Origin: Candidatus Bacteroides pullicola
GTDB lineage: Bacteria > Bacteroidota > Bacteroidia > Bacteroidales > Bacteroidaceae
DNA length: 44,656 bases
Direction: 5' to 3'
Assembly: GCA_019115825.1 (NCBI GenBank)
Contig: DXCV01000042.1
Span: 1 to 44,656 of the forward strand
This document shows, piece after piece, positions 7,067 to 16,026 of the stretch. Each line of letters starts with the position of its first letter. The stretch's first letter is position 1. The translations under genes were made by a program, and so were the position numbers. The notes under the pieces were generated by a model, which saw only the letters and a list, made by a program, of their open reading frames with translations, had not been told where the DNA came from and ran no database searches.

Positions 7067-9595
7067 TTACCAATGCCGCTCCGGATAGAGGTCGTTCCAC
7101 CACTCGGGGCTGTCTTGCAGCCAGCGGGCAAACCAGGCCATGATGGAGTTGTGCCAGAGGACACGCTTCTCGTAGTCGCTGATGAAGTGGTTCTCGCCGT
7201 CCACGGTGATGAACTCTACGGGCTTGCCCAAAATCTTCAAGGCGTTGTAGAGCTGGATGCTCTCGCCGATGGGGACGTTGGTGTCCACTGTGCCGTGCAG
7301 CAAGAGGAGAGGCGTCTTGATTTTGTCCGCATTGAACAGGGCGCCGTGCTTGGTGAAGAGCTCGGGCTTGCTCCACGGATAGCTCTCGGCAGCGGCCACG
7401 GCATTGTAGGAATAGCCCCAATAGCCCTCGCCCCAATAACTCGTCACGTTGCTGATGCCGGCGTGCGAGGCGGCTGCGGCAAAGAGGTCGGTCTTGGTCT
7501 GGAGATACATCGTCATGAAGCCGCCGTAGGATGCGCCGAGGCAGCCGATGCGCTTGGCGTCCACAAACGGATGGGCCTCGCAGAACTTCTTCGTACCCTC
7601 GATGATTTCGTCGGCCGTCCAATCGCCCCAGGCATTAACGTGGCGGGCGGAGAACTCTTGCCCGTAACCGATGGCGCCGCTGGGGTTGATGACATAGACC
7701 ACATAGTCGCGCGAGGCGAAGAGTTGGGCGCTGTACGGATTCATCATGCCGCGCGTGGTGGGCGTGGTGCCGCCGTAGTAGTAAACAATCAGCGGATACT
7801 TCTTCTGCGGGTCGAACGAGGGGGGCAGGCACATCATGCCCTCGATGACGGTGCCGTCCTTGGCGGTGAAGTTCCAAGGCTGCATCTCGCCCAGCTCAAT
7901 TTCGTCCAGCCGCTCCTGCATGGGGTTGGCCAGCAGGGTGGACTTGCCTTTCTTGCGGTCGTACAGATAGGCCACACCGGCACTGGTGAATCCTCCGCCC
8001 ACGTAGGCCATCAGCGTGGCATGGTCATCGGGCACGGAGAAGTTGTTGATGACATCCTGCTCCAAATCCAGCATCACGAACGCGTCCTTCTTGGGGTCGT
8101 AGCGGTAGATGTGCTGGCAATCCTTGTCGGTGGTGTTGAAGTAGATGCAGCCATCGGCACGGTTCCAGGTGCCATTGATAATGGTCGGATTGAAGTCGCG
8201 GGTGATGGGCGTCACTTTCTTGGTAGCCAAGTCCATCAGGAAAGCCTGCACGTCGAAGTCGTTGGCAATGGGCAGGTCGCCACAATTCTTGCCGATGCCC
8301 CCGAAGGCCGAGGGACTGCCCGTCAAGAGCAGTTGCGTGCCGTCGGGCGAATAGGAAGCGCCATTGACGTAGGCGTCCCATTTCACCAAGGTGTCGGCCT
8401 GCAACGTGGCCAGGTCGAGCTGGAAAACGGAAGTCAAGGAGAAGGGGCACTTCGTGATGTTGGGCTTATGGGCCGTGCAGAGCAACTTGGTGCCGTCGGG
8501 CGAAATGTCGTTCAGATACACGCTGTTGCTGCCGTAGTTCAGACGCTCGGACAAGCCCGTGGCCAGGTCATACTTCACCAGATAATAGCGGTTGCGCGAA
8601 CCGGGTATGCGGTCGTCGGGATGCAACAGGCGCTTCAAGGGACCGTGGACCTTCTCCCCTTCGGCGGTTTCCGTGTAGATCAGGTAGTCCTCGTTGGGCG
8701 ACCACGTGAAATAGCCCTGGGGAATGTCGCGGCGCACCACGGTCTCCTGTCCCGTGGCGGGGTCGTAGATGAGAAGGTCATTGCCTTCGCGACCGGTCAC
8801 GGTGTAATAGAGGCGGCTGCCTTTGGCCATCCAACGCATGCCCTCGTTGACATTGGGCAGGAGGACGCGGCCTGTCTTTACCTCCGTCAGCTCGGTGTGG
8901 GTGCGCGAACGCTTCAGGTCATAGTTGTCACTGTAGCGGGTCAGAAGATACTTCCCGTCCGGCGAGAGGGAAACGGAAGCGACACGGCTACCGAAGTTCG
9001 TGTCGAACAAGGAAAGGCGACGCTTCAAGTCAGGGGCAATGCGGCAATCCACTTCGGCGAACTCCTTGTTCTTCTCCCATTCGCACTTCAAGACGGGCTG
9101 TGCCTTGTCCTCGGCAGTGGAGAGCAGCTTGATGGCCACTTCATAATCGGCCTCCGGCTCCAAGCGGAGGTCAATCACTATGGGCTGCACTTGAGCGAGA
9201 CTGTCCTCAGCCGTAGTCTTGGCCCGCCTGGACTTTCCGTTTACAAAGACCTCGAAGCGGGCGGGAGATGTTACTTCCAGCTTGCCTTTCATAAAACGCT
9301 CGGCCCGCATATGGGTGGAGAACACATAGAGCCGATTGTCGGCTTCAGGCTTGTCCACCGTGACATATCCGGCAGTATCGGCCGAAATGCGGACGGTATT
9401 CTTGACATCCAGGGGGATGTTGGTCTTCAACAATTGGGCAGCACCAAACTTCTCACCTTTCTGATTGATGCTATCGCCTTGCAGCGGCATCCGCACCGTG
9501 AAAGCCGGAGCTACTTCAAATTCCGTTACTTTCTCCTGTGAATAGGCACTCAGCCCCAACAACAGCAGGGCTGATGCAAAGATTATCTTTTTCAT
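7067..9595 (-). CDS. S9 family prolyl oligopeptidase/DPP-IV-like peptidase
   Basis: Secreted serine peptidase of 842 residues. The signal peptide is at 1-19 (FASALLLLGLSAYSQ). A beta-propeller precedes the alpha/beta-hydrolase domain; propeller phrases include SLSPDGKYLLTRYSDN and DISPDGTKLLC. The catalytic triad is visible: Ser689 in GASYGG, Asp771 in HGTVDTNVP and His803 in GENHF. S9 enzymes cleave after proline or acyl-peptide bonds in short peptides, and Bacteroidetes export many for peptide feeding. The start overlaps the stop of the pseudouridine synthase gene as ATGA, so it is the last gene of a tetR-fabG-rluA-S9 operon. Exact peptide preference cannot be read from sequence. Confidence 0.93.
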   Translation of the reverse strand: MKKIIFASALLLLGLSAYSQEKVTEFEVAPAFTVRMPLQGDSINQKGEKFGAAQLLKTNIPLDVKNTVRISADTAGYVTVDKPEADNRLYVFSTHMRAERFMKGKLEVTSPARFEVFVNGKSRRAKTTAEDSLAQVQPIVIDLRLEPEADYEVAIKLLSTAEDKAQPVLKCEWEKNKEFAEVDCRIAPDLKRRLSLFDTNFGSRVASVSLSPDGKYLLTRYSDNYDLKRSRTHTELTEVKTGRVLLPNVNEGMRWMAKGSRLYYTVTGREGNDLLIYDPATGQETVVRRDIPQGYFTWSPNEDYLIYTETAEGEKVHGPLKRLLHPDDRIPGSRNRYYLVKYDLATGLSERLNYGSNSVYLNDISPDGTKLLCTAHKPNITKCPFSLTSVFQLDLATLQADTLVKWDAYVNGASYSPDGTQLLLTGSPSAFGGIGKNCGDLPIANDFDVQAFLMDLATKKVTPITRDFNPTIINGTWNRADGCIYFNTTDKDCQHIYRYDPKKDAFVMLDLEQDVINNFSVPDDHATLMAYVGGGFTSAGVAYLYDRKKGKSTLLANPMQERLDEIELGEMQPWNFTAKDGTVIEGMMCLPPSFDPQKKYPLIVYYYGGTTPTTRGMMNPYSAQLFASRDYVVYVINPSGAIGYGQEFSARHVNAWGDWTADEIIEGTKKFCEAHPFVDAKRIGCLGASYGGFMTMYLQTKTDLFAAAASHAGISNVTSYWGEGYWGYSYNAVAAAESYPWSKPELFTKHGALFNADKIKTPLLLLHGTVDTNVPIGESIQLYNALKILGKPVEFITVDGENHFISDYEKRVLWHNSIMAWFARWLQDSPEWWNDLYPERHW

Positions 9596-10281
9596 TGGGG
9601 TAAATCAGTTGTTAATAATTCAAAGCCATTCCACAAATTACCGGGTGGCAGAGGAGCCTCCACCTCTATCAACTGCTTGGAAACAGGGTGGATGAACCGG
9701 ATGCTGCGGGCGTGCAGGCTGATGCTACCGTCCGGATTGGAGCGGGGAAAACCATACTTCAAGTCCCCCTTGATGGGGCAACCCATCTTGGCCAACTGGC
9801 AACGTATCTGATGGTGGCGGCCCGTCTTCAGATCCACTTCCAAGAGGTAGTAGTTCTGCGAGCGGCCGATGAGACGGTAGTGCAGGACTGCCTTCTTGCT
9901 GCCGGGACGCTCCGTGTCGTAGGCATAACTCTTGTTCTGCTTCTCGTTGCGCACCAAGTAATGCACCAGCTCGCCCTCGTCCTTGGGCGGGCGTTCCTTC
10001 ACCACGGCCCAGTAGGTCTTCTTCACCTCGCTACCCTTAAACATTTCGTTCAATCGGGACAGGGCTTTACTGGTCTTGGCAAACACAACAAGACCGCTGA
10101 CGGGGCGGTCCAGCCGATGGGTGACACCGATAAAGACATTGCCGGGCTTGGCATACTTCTCCTTCAGGTATTGCTTCACAATCTCCGAAAGTGGCGTGTC
10201 GCCCGTCTTGTCTCCTTGGACTATCTCGGAAGCGGTCTTGTTGACGATAATAATATGATTGTCTTCGTAAAGAACGGTCAT
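9592..10281 (-). CDS. RluA-family RNA pseudouridine synthase
   Basis: Enzyme of 229 residues that isomerises uridine to pseudouridine in rRNA or tRNA. The catalytic motif HRLDRPVSG is present with Asp58. The conserved GRHHQIRCQLA motif of the RluA family lies further downstream. There is no N-terminal S4 RNA-binding domain; the protein begins directly with VLYEDNHIIIVNK, typical of the short RluA members. The target uridine cannot be assigned. It lies 4 bp after fabG and overlaps the S9 peptidase start by 4 bp, so translation is probably coupled. Confidence 0.93.
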   Translation of the reverse strand: MTVLYEDNHIIIVNKTASEIVQGDKTGDTPLSEIVKQYLKEKYAKPGNVFIGVTHRLDRPVSGLVVFAKTSKALSRLNEMFKGSEVKKTYWAVVKERPPKDEGELVHYLVRNEKQNKSYAYDTERPGSKKAVLHYRLIGRSQNYYLLEVDLKTGRHHQIRCQLAKMGCPIKGDLKYGFPRSNPDGSISLHARSIRFIHPVSKQLIEVEAPLPPGNLWNGFELLTTDLPQ

Positions 10282-10285
10282 AGGG

Positions 10286-11032
10286 TTACATATTCATGCC
10301 ACCGTCCACTTGGATGACCTGTCCGGAAACGTAGGAAGACATGTCCGATGCGAGGAAGGTGGCAATGTTGGCCACGTCTTCGGGCGTACCGCCACGACGC
10401 AAAGGAATACGCTTGGCCCACTCGGCTTTCACCTCGTCAGAGAGGGCGTCGGTCATGGCCGTGATGATGAAGCCCGGAGCGATGGCGTTGGCACGGATGC
10501 CGCGCGAACCCAGTTCCTGGGCGATGGACTTGGCCAAAGCAATCAAACCTGCCTTGGAGGCTGCATAGTTGGACTGTCCGGCATTGCCGTGCACGCCTAC
10601 TACAGAAGCCATGTTGATGATGCTGCCGCTACGCTGACGCATCATGATGGGTGTACAAGCATGAATGAAGTTGAAAGCTGATTTCAGGTTCACGTTCAAT
10701 ACCATGTCCCATTGTTGCTCGCTCATACGCATCATCAGCCCGTCGCGTGTGATGCCTGCGTTGTTCACCAGGATGTCGATGCGACCGAAGTCTGCATGAA
10801 TCTGCTCCACAACCTTGGCCGTATCTTCGAAGTTGGCAGCGTTCGAGGCATAACCCTTGGCCTTGACGCCGAGAGCAGCGATTTCCTTTTCTGTCTGCTG
10901 GGCATTCTCGTCAATCACCAAGTCCGTAAATGCCACGTTAGCTCCTTCCGAAGCAAATTTCAACGCGATTGCCTTGCCGATGCCGCGGGCTGCGCCCGTC
11001 ACGATGGCAACTTTTCCGTCTAATAATCCCAT
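10286..11032 (-). CDS. fabG: 3-oxoacyl-ACP reductase FabG
   Basis: NADPH-dependent reductase of the fatty acid elongation cycle, 248 residues as usual for FabG. It has the Rossmann motif TGAARGIG (12-19), NNAG (90-93) and the SDR catalytic residues Ser143, Tyr156 and Lys160 (YAASK). The C-terminus ends GQVIQVDGGMNM, the standard FabG ending. It follows the TetR gene by 24 bp, so that regulator may act on lipid synthesis, but the link is only positional. The other SDR possibility, acetoacetyl-CoA reductase, is less likely. Confidence 0.93.
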   Translation of the reverse strand: MGLLDGKVAIVTGAARGIGKAIALKFASEGANVAFTDLVIDENAQQTEKEIAALGVKAKGYASNAANFEDTAKVVEQIHADFGRIDILVNNAGITRDGLMMRMSEQQWDMVLNVNLKSAFNFIHACTPIMMRQRSGSIINMASVVGVHGNAGQSNYAASKAGLIALAKSIAQELGSRGIRANAIAPGFIITAMTDALSDEVKAEWAKRIPLRRGGTPEDVANIATFLASDMSSYVSGQVIQVDGGMNM

Positions 11033-11056
11033 AATTTTCTTATATTAATTGGTTAA

Positions 11057-11644
11057 TCATAAATTCATTCCTAACGCCCGGAGCACCAAGCGGCGCACAT
11101 AGACATCCAAGGTGCTGTCGTCCAAATCCGAACCGACATGGCCGCGGATGTAGGGCGCCTCGATGCCTTTGATGCAATAGTAGAGCAATTCGCCCGTCAT
11201 GTCCACATCGTCGATGCGGAAAAGCCCCGTCTCCATGCCTTCGCGCAGCACGCTCTTGAACAGTTGCACCTGGTTGGCGTCGAAGCGCTTACGTACGGTC
11301 TCCACCCGCCACGTGTCGCGGAAGAAGTCGGCGCGGAGCGTGCCATTGCGGTAGACCACTTCCTTCACTGTATCCAGGTGGGTGTAAATCATCTCCATCA
11401 GCTTCTCGTCGGCGGAAATGGCTTTCTCGGACACACGCTTCATCGTTTCGGACAAGATGTCCAGCTCCGACTCCACTACAGCCAAGTAAATGTCCTCCTT
11501 GCTCTTGAAGTAGGTGTAGAGCGTCCTGCGACCTTTCTGGGAAGCCACGGCGATGTCATTCATCGTGGTATTCTCCACCCCCATCTTGGCAAACAGCTGA
11601 CGGGCGACATCCACTAATTTGGCTCTTGTTTTGGAAACGGTCAT
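11057..11644 (-). CDS. TetR/AcrR-family regulator
   Basis: DNA-binding repressor of 195 residues. The N-terminal TetR helix-turn-helix spans about residues 10-55 (ARQLFAKMGVENTTMNDIA, then GRRTLYTYFKSKEDIYLAV). The C-terminal ligand and dimer domain is not diagnostic. First gene of the tetR-fabG-rluA-S9 operon, which is typical of autoregulation together with downstream genes. A canonical promoter lies 36 bp before the ATG. Confidence 0.9.
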   Translation of the reverse strand: MTVSKTRAKLVDVARQLFAKMGVENTTMNDIAVASQKGRRTLYTYFKSKEDIYLAVVESELDILSETMKRVSEKAISADEKLMEMIYTHLDTVKEVVYRNGTLRADFFRDTWRVETVRKRFDANQVQLFKSVLREGMETGLFRIDDVDMTGELLYYCIKGIEAPYIRGHVGSDLDDSTLDVYVRRLVLRALGMNL

Positions 11645-11680
11645 AGTTCTTCGGGTTTACACTCTGCTATTAACTTCGAG

Positions 11681-11712
11681 CAAAAGTACGGCTTTTCAAC
11701 GAAACGAGCAAA
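11681..11712 (-). promoter_or_regulatory. Canonical promoter of tetR-fabG operon
   Basis: On the minus strand, TTTG (11709-11712), a 20-bp spacer, then TACTTTTG (11681-11688). This matches the Bacteroides -33/-7 consensus exactly and is correctly placed for the ATG at 11644. Confidence 0.85.
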
Positions 11713-11805
11713 TAGTGGGGCAAAAAGAATATCCCAAGACAAAATCTCGCGGTGACGGCAGCAAGTCCTCGCAAAAGCCGAGGCAAAGTTTGGAGGAACC
11801 CCAAC

Positions 11806-14800
11806 CTAATCCCCACCCTCTTCTGCATCCGGGCACGAAGCATTCTTGTATTGCGTGGGAGTGACCCCCATATACTTCTTGAATGTCGTGCTGAAATAGC
11901 GGGAAGAAGAGAATCCGGTACGTTCGGCTATCTCCGTCATGCTCAGCTCTGTCTGCCTCAACATCTCCGCGGCACGCTCCATGCGGAATTTGTTGATGTA
12001 GTTATTAGGTCCCATACCTGTCAACGCCTTCACGCGGTTGTAGAGCGAGGCGCGGCTAGTGCCCATCTGCTCGCAAAGGAAAGCGACATCCAGGGATTCT
12101 TCTCCCAAATGCGCCTCTATCAGTTTGTTGACTTTGTAGAGGAAGGCATCATCCGCCGAGTTGGCGTTTTTCCCGGATTCGGACACCGAGGAAGCATAGC
12201 GCGACTTGAGCTGCTCCCGCAAGAAAAGGCGGTTGCGGACAACCTCAAGCAACAAATCCGGCTCAAAAGGTTTTTCCACATAAGCATCCGCTCCCATCTT
12301 ATAGCCGTCCGCACGGCTTTGCCCGTCCGTGCGGGCTGTCAACAAGATGACTTGAACGTATGCCAGGTCGGGATTGGCCTTGATTTGGTTGCACAGTTCA
12401 TATCCGTTCATGCGCGGCATCATCACATCACTGATGACCACATCGGGCATCTCACTCTTCACGCACTCCAACGCCTCATAACCGTCCGAAGCCATAAGCA
12501 ATTTCTTGAACTGCCCCCGAAACGAATCGGCCACAAGCTCTTGCAAGTCTGCATTGTCATCCACGAACAAACAAACATAATTATGCGTATCCACGCTTCC
12601 GGTTGTGGCTTGGAGTTCGCCCGGCTCAACCTCTTCCGCCGGATTTATCAGACGGTTGAGATACTCCTGCGGCTGGGAAACGATGGTAGCAGTGGCTTGG
12701 CGGACGGGCAACTCATACCAGAAGCAGGCGCCGCCGTCCGGAGCATCGCAAACTCCTATCCGTCCCCGATGCTCCTCCACAAGGATTTTGGCGTACGACA
12801 AGCCTATGCCTGCCCCATCCTTGGCCTCCTCGCCTTGATAGAAGCGGGTGAACAACTGCGTGGCATCCACGCCTTTCAATCCCTCGCCCTGGTCGATGAC
12901 AGATATGCGCACCACACCTTCTTCCTCCAGAAGCTCTGTGCGGATAGTAAGGGTACTCCCGTCAGGGCTATGCTTGAAGGCGTTGACTATCAGATTGGTC
13001 AGAATAATAACATTCTTCTCTTTATCAAAGCTCACTTCGCCGATAGCCGGGTCTGTCTCGCAATTCAACCGGATATGGCGCTCCTCACCCTCATACTGGA
13101 AATCGTTCACCGTGTCTTGCAACCATTCGTTCAGAGGATGCGGCGCAAGCTGCAGTTTGCTCTCTTTCATCTCCATCTTACGCAAGCTCAGCACCATATC
13201 CAGCAGTCCCCTCATCCGCTTGGTTTGCTTCAGTACTTTTTTCAATGTGGGATAATTGACGTCCGTAGACGGCAGGTCATGCAAAATTCGGATTAAGGGC
13301 GCATGAATCAGCGTCAACGGCGTGCGCAATTCATGATTGATATTAATCAGGAAGCGCACCTTTTCCTCATAGATTTGCTGTTTGTGCTCCTTGAGGCGCA
13401 AGGCCATCTTCTCCTCCTTGCGGCGTATCATGTACAACACCCCCAAAAGCAACATCCCGGCCACCAACAAGGCAGAGAGCAAGACAAACCACCACGTCTG
13501 ATACCAAGCCGGAGGCACGGTAAAAGTCACAATAGGACTCAGCGGCGTCCATCCGTTGTCTTTGGTGCTGCACGAAGCCAGGATGCGGTAAGTCCCCGGT
13601 GAGAGCGAACGCAAAGTGATTGTCGGCTCATGGCTTTCCGCCACCTGCGTATCGGCTCCATCAATCTGCCAACGGTACATCCGCTTGCGAAAGCGGTCGT
13701 CCGTATGCGTCATCAACTTCACGGTGACAATGCCATCATCTACGGATTTGGCCAACTTACGGGTATGCTCGTCCACTTGCCCCAGCCGGCTCTCCCCCTC
13801 ACAAACGATGTCGCCCAGCGAAAGCGTCGGCAGGTCGATGGCGTCCAATCCGGTCACATCCTTATCCACGCATACCAATCCGTTGATGCCGCCTATGTAA
13901 ATGCCTCCTTGCGAAGCGTTCAGTACAGCCCGCTCCATATAGGCATTGGGTTGCACACCGTCCGATTCATCCAAGGCAATAAGTTTCTTCCGTTCGGGCA
14001 GCCACACATACAAGCCGTCTTCCGCCCCTATCCACAAACGATGCCCATTATCATACAAGAGGGAAGAAACTCCTTTCAACTTATACTTCATAGCTGGTGG
14101 AGTAGTAGCTGATTGAGTAATAGGGTCATACAGCAACAAACCATCCTGCATCCCTATCCAAAAACGGCCATTGTCATCACGACAGGCACTGAGCAGGATA
14201 TCCGGCTCGGCTACCGAATAGAGCACCCTCAAACTGTCATTTCGCGAATCCAGGCTATAAACAGCTTCCATGTCGTGCAAATACGTATAGGGGCCCTCCT
14301 GGCCTATCGATGCGAACACGCCTTTTGCTTCCTTCGCTTCGGAAGTCAGCCTGCGCACTTGTCCTTTATCAGGAAAATATCGGTAGATGTCAGAAGACAA
14401 TATCAAGATGGAGGACGGAGAATCGCGATACACGAAGACTGACTTACGGCCGTATAACGCAGCTTGCTCTATGGACTCCAAATCATTCATTCTCCGGAAA
14501 GTCCCTTTTTGCTTATCGAAAGCAAACACGCCTTTTGCAAAAAGCGTGACCAGCAACTCGCGCTGGTTGAGGGAGCACAACGACATGACTTTTTCGCCCC
14601 ACGTCTGCGGATAATGGACAAAACGGCGGTCATAAGGCTCAAAGCGGTTGACACCTCCTCCATCCGTCCCTATCCAGATGTCGTCCGAGATCTTCTCCTG
14701 GCAAAGCGCCAGCACCGCCTTTTCGCTCAATCCATAGGGCGTATTCAAAGGAACATCCGTATAAGAACGTATGCAGGAAGAACGCAGGCAGATAAGTCCG

Positions 14801-15762
14801 CCTTTGACGCTGCCCACCCATAAATTGTCGCCATCCACACACAAACTTTGCACAGAGTTGTCGGGCAGGGAATTCTTGTCGCCCGGAAGATAGGGAAGCA
14901 CCCTGAACTCATTCGTTTCAGGATTCAGTATATTGATGCCGCCTCCATCGGTACCCAGCCATATCTCCCCCTCATATTCGGCCATGCACAAGATGATGTC
15001 ATGGCTCAAGGCTGAATTGCCGGTATCATAGCTTCCCAGCAAACGACCTGTCCGGTCGAAACACACAAGCCCCTTGTTGTAGGAAGTCGCCCACAACCTC
15101 TGATGGCTATCCAGCAAGATGCGGGTGACCTGCTCAGAATTTGCCACCGGCGCCGGACGCATACGTCCCGTACGGACATCCAACAGGAAAAGACCCTCCC
15201 ACTGGCGAAGGCAAAGCAACGTATGCTCATCCCAAGGTACTATGGTTTTGACAAAAGAACCCCAACCGCCATAATCTGCAATTTTCCGCATTCGCCGAGA
15301 GTCATATTCATAGTAGAAAAGCGCCGCCCGCGAAGAAAACAACATACCACCCCGCCAATGACAGGCAGTGGTGGCATACACAGGACCTCCCTCCATGTCG
15401 CGCAAGAAACGGGCCGTCTTCTTATCGTAAAGAGCCAAGCCGCCATCGGTCAGCACCCAAATGTTGCACAGGCTGTCTTCCACAACCTGATAGACTTCAT
15501 TTCCCGGCAAAGAATAGGGGTCGCCGGCATCGTGCGTATAGAGTTTCAGTTCATAGCCGTCAAAACGCCCCAACCCTTTCCGAGTGCTTACCCACACAAA
15601 ACCACCTTTCTCGGCATAAACACTTTGGATAGAGGCTGGCATTCCCTGGGATATGGATAATTGATGAAACAGATAATTCTCGGTCGAAATCGGCTTGGCA
15701 GACGCTCCGAGTCTTATCAGGCATAGGATGATGCATAGATATAGAGGTTTGTGACTTTCCAT
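11806..15762 (-). CDS. Hybrid two-component system (HTCS) PUL regulator
   Basis: Protein of 1318 residues combining all parts of a two-component system. Order: signal peptide (1-24), a periplasmic sensor of Reg_prop propeller repeats (phrases such as VWVSTRKGLGRFDGYEL, IWLGTDGGGINILNP and IWIGTDGGGVNRFEP) to about 640, a Y_Y_Y-type module, one membrane segment (WWFVLLSALLVAGMLLLGVLY), histidine kinase with His810 in NINHELRTPL, HATPase, receiver with Asp1112 in ISDVMMPRMNGYE, and a C-terminal AraC helix-turn-helix. It senses a glycan fragment in the periplasm and activates the adjacent susC operon. I chose ATG 15762 over TTG 15807 because a -7 element overlaps the longer form. It is divergent from susC. 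Confidence 0.95.
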   Translation of the reverse strand: MESHKPLYLCIILCLIRLGASAKPISTENYLFHQLSISQGMPASIQSVYAEKGGFVWVSTRKGLGRFDGYELKLYTHDAGDPYSLPGNEVYQVVEDSLCNIWVLTDGGLALYDKKTARFLRDMEGGPVYATTACHWRGGMLFSSRAALFYYEYDSRRMRKIADYGGWGSFVKTIVPWDEHTLLCLRQWEGLFLLDVRTGRMRPAPVANSEQVTRILLDSHQRLWATSYNKGLVCFDRTGRLLGSYDTGNSALSHDIILCMAEYEGEIWLGTDGGGINILNPETNEFRVLPYLPGDKNSLPDNSVQSLCVDGDNLWVGSVKGGLICLRSSCIRSYTDVPLNTPYGLSEKAVLALCQEKISDDIWIGTDGGGVNRFEPYDRRFVHYPQTWGEKVMSLCSLNQRELLVTLFAKGVFAFDKQKGTFRRMNDLESIEQAALYGRKSVFVYRDSPSSILILSSDIYRYFPDKGQVRRLTSEAKEAKGVFASIGQEGPYTYLHDMEAVYSLDSRNDSLRVLYSVAEPDILLSACRDDNGRFWIGMQDGLLLYDPITQSATTPPAMKYKLKGVSSLLYDNGHRLWIGAEDGLYVWLPERKKLIALDESDGVQPNAYMERAVLNASQGGIYIGGINGLVCVDKDVTGLDAIDLPTLSLGDIVCEGESRLGQVDEHTRKLAKSVDDGIVTVKLMTHTDDRFRKRMYRWQIDGADTQVAESHEPTITLRSLSPGTYRILASCSTKDNGWTPLSPIVTFTVPPAWYQTWWFVLLSALLVAGMLLLGVLYMIRRKEEKMALRLKEHKQQIYEEKVRFLININHELRTPLTLIHAPLIRILHDLPSTDVNYPTLKKVLKQTKRMRGLLDMVLSLRKMEMKESKLQLAPHPLNEWLQDTVNDFQYEGEERHIRLNCETDPAIGEVSFDKEKNVIILTNLIVNAFKHSPDGSTLTIRTELLEEEGVVRISVIDQGEGLKGVDATQLFTRFYQGEEAKDGAGIGLSYAKILVEEHRGRIGVCDAPDGGACFWYELPVRQATATIVSQPQEYLNRLINPAEEVEPGELQATTGSVDTHNYVCLFVDDNADLQELVADSFRGQFKKLLMASDGYEALECVKSEMPDVVISDVMMPRMNGYELCNQIKANPDLAYVQVILLTARTDGQSRADGYKMGADAYVEKPFEPDLLLEVVRNRLFLREQLKSRYASSVSESGKNANSADDAFLYKVNKLIEAHLGEESLDVAFLCEQMGTSRASLYNRVKALTGMGPNNYINKFRMERAAEMLRQTELSMTEIAERTGFSSSRYFSTTFKKYMGVTPTQYKNASCPDAEEGGD

Positions 15763-15785
15763 ATATTTATAGATTCGTAACGCCA

Positions 15786-15793
15786 CAAAGATA
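15786..15793 (-). promoter_or_regulatory. -7 element for HTCS gene
   Basis: TATCTTTG on the minus strand matches TAnnTTTG and lies 24 bp before ATG 15762. It is inside the longer open frame, which argues for the shorter start. No clear TTTG is seen at -33. Confidence 0.55.
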
Positions 15794-15891
15794 GTCATTT
15801 TCTCCAAGGAGCCCTACTGTTTTTCCATTTTTCAATCAGTAGTTGTTCACTATTTGATATTTCTAACCTTCAATACACTTTAGAACAGCGA

Positions 15892-15926
15892 TTTAGCGAT
15901 TTTCAGAAAAACTTTAGCGATTTTCA
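15892..15926 (+). promoter_or_regulatory. Candidate HTCS operator, direct repeat
   Basis: TTTAGCGATTTTCA occurs at 15892-15905 and again at 15913-15926, exactly 21 bp apart. Two helical turns between direct half-sites is the arrangement used by AraC-type dimers. It lies in the HTCS-susC divergent region, about 100 bp before the susC start and about 25 bp upstream of a weak -7-like element (AATCTTTG, near 15951-15958). Binding is inferred. Confidence 0.5.
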
Positions 15927-16026
15927 AACATCAATCTGCCGCAGATAGGTAATCTTTGTGTCGTTTTTCATTAAACACCGCGGTCATAAACAAAAATGTT
16001 TCAATTAAAATCATGTGAGTGAAGCC

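Noticed and set aside
7034..9541. Long open frame on the plus strand (835 codons)
   Set aside because: It is antisense to the S9 peptidase with all catalytic motifs; its translation has no domain and reflects GC-rich codon use.
11752..13296. Plus-strand open frame of 514 codons
   Set aside because: Antisense to the kinase and receiver part of the HTCS; no recognisable domain.
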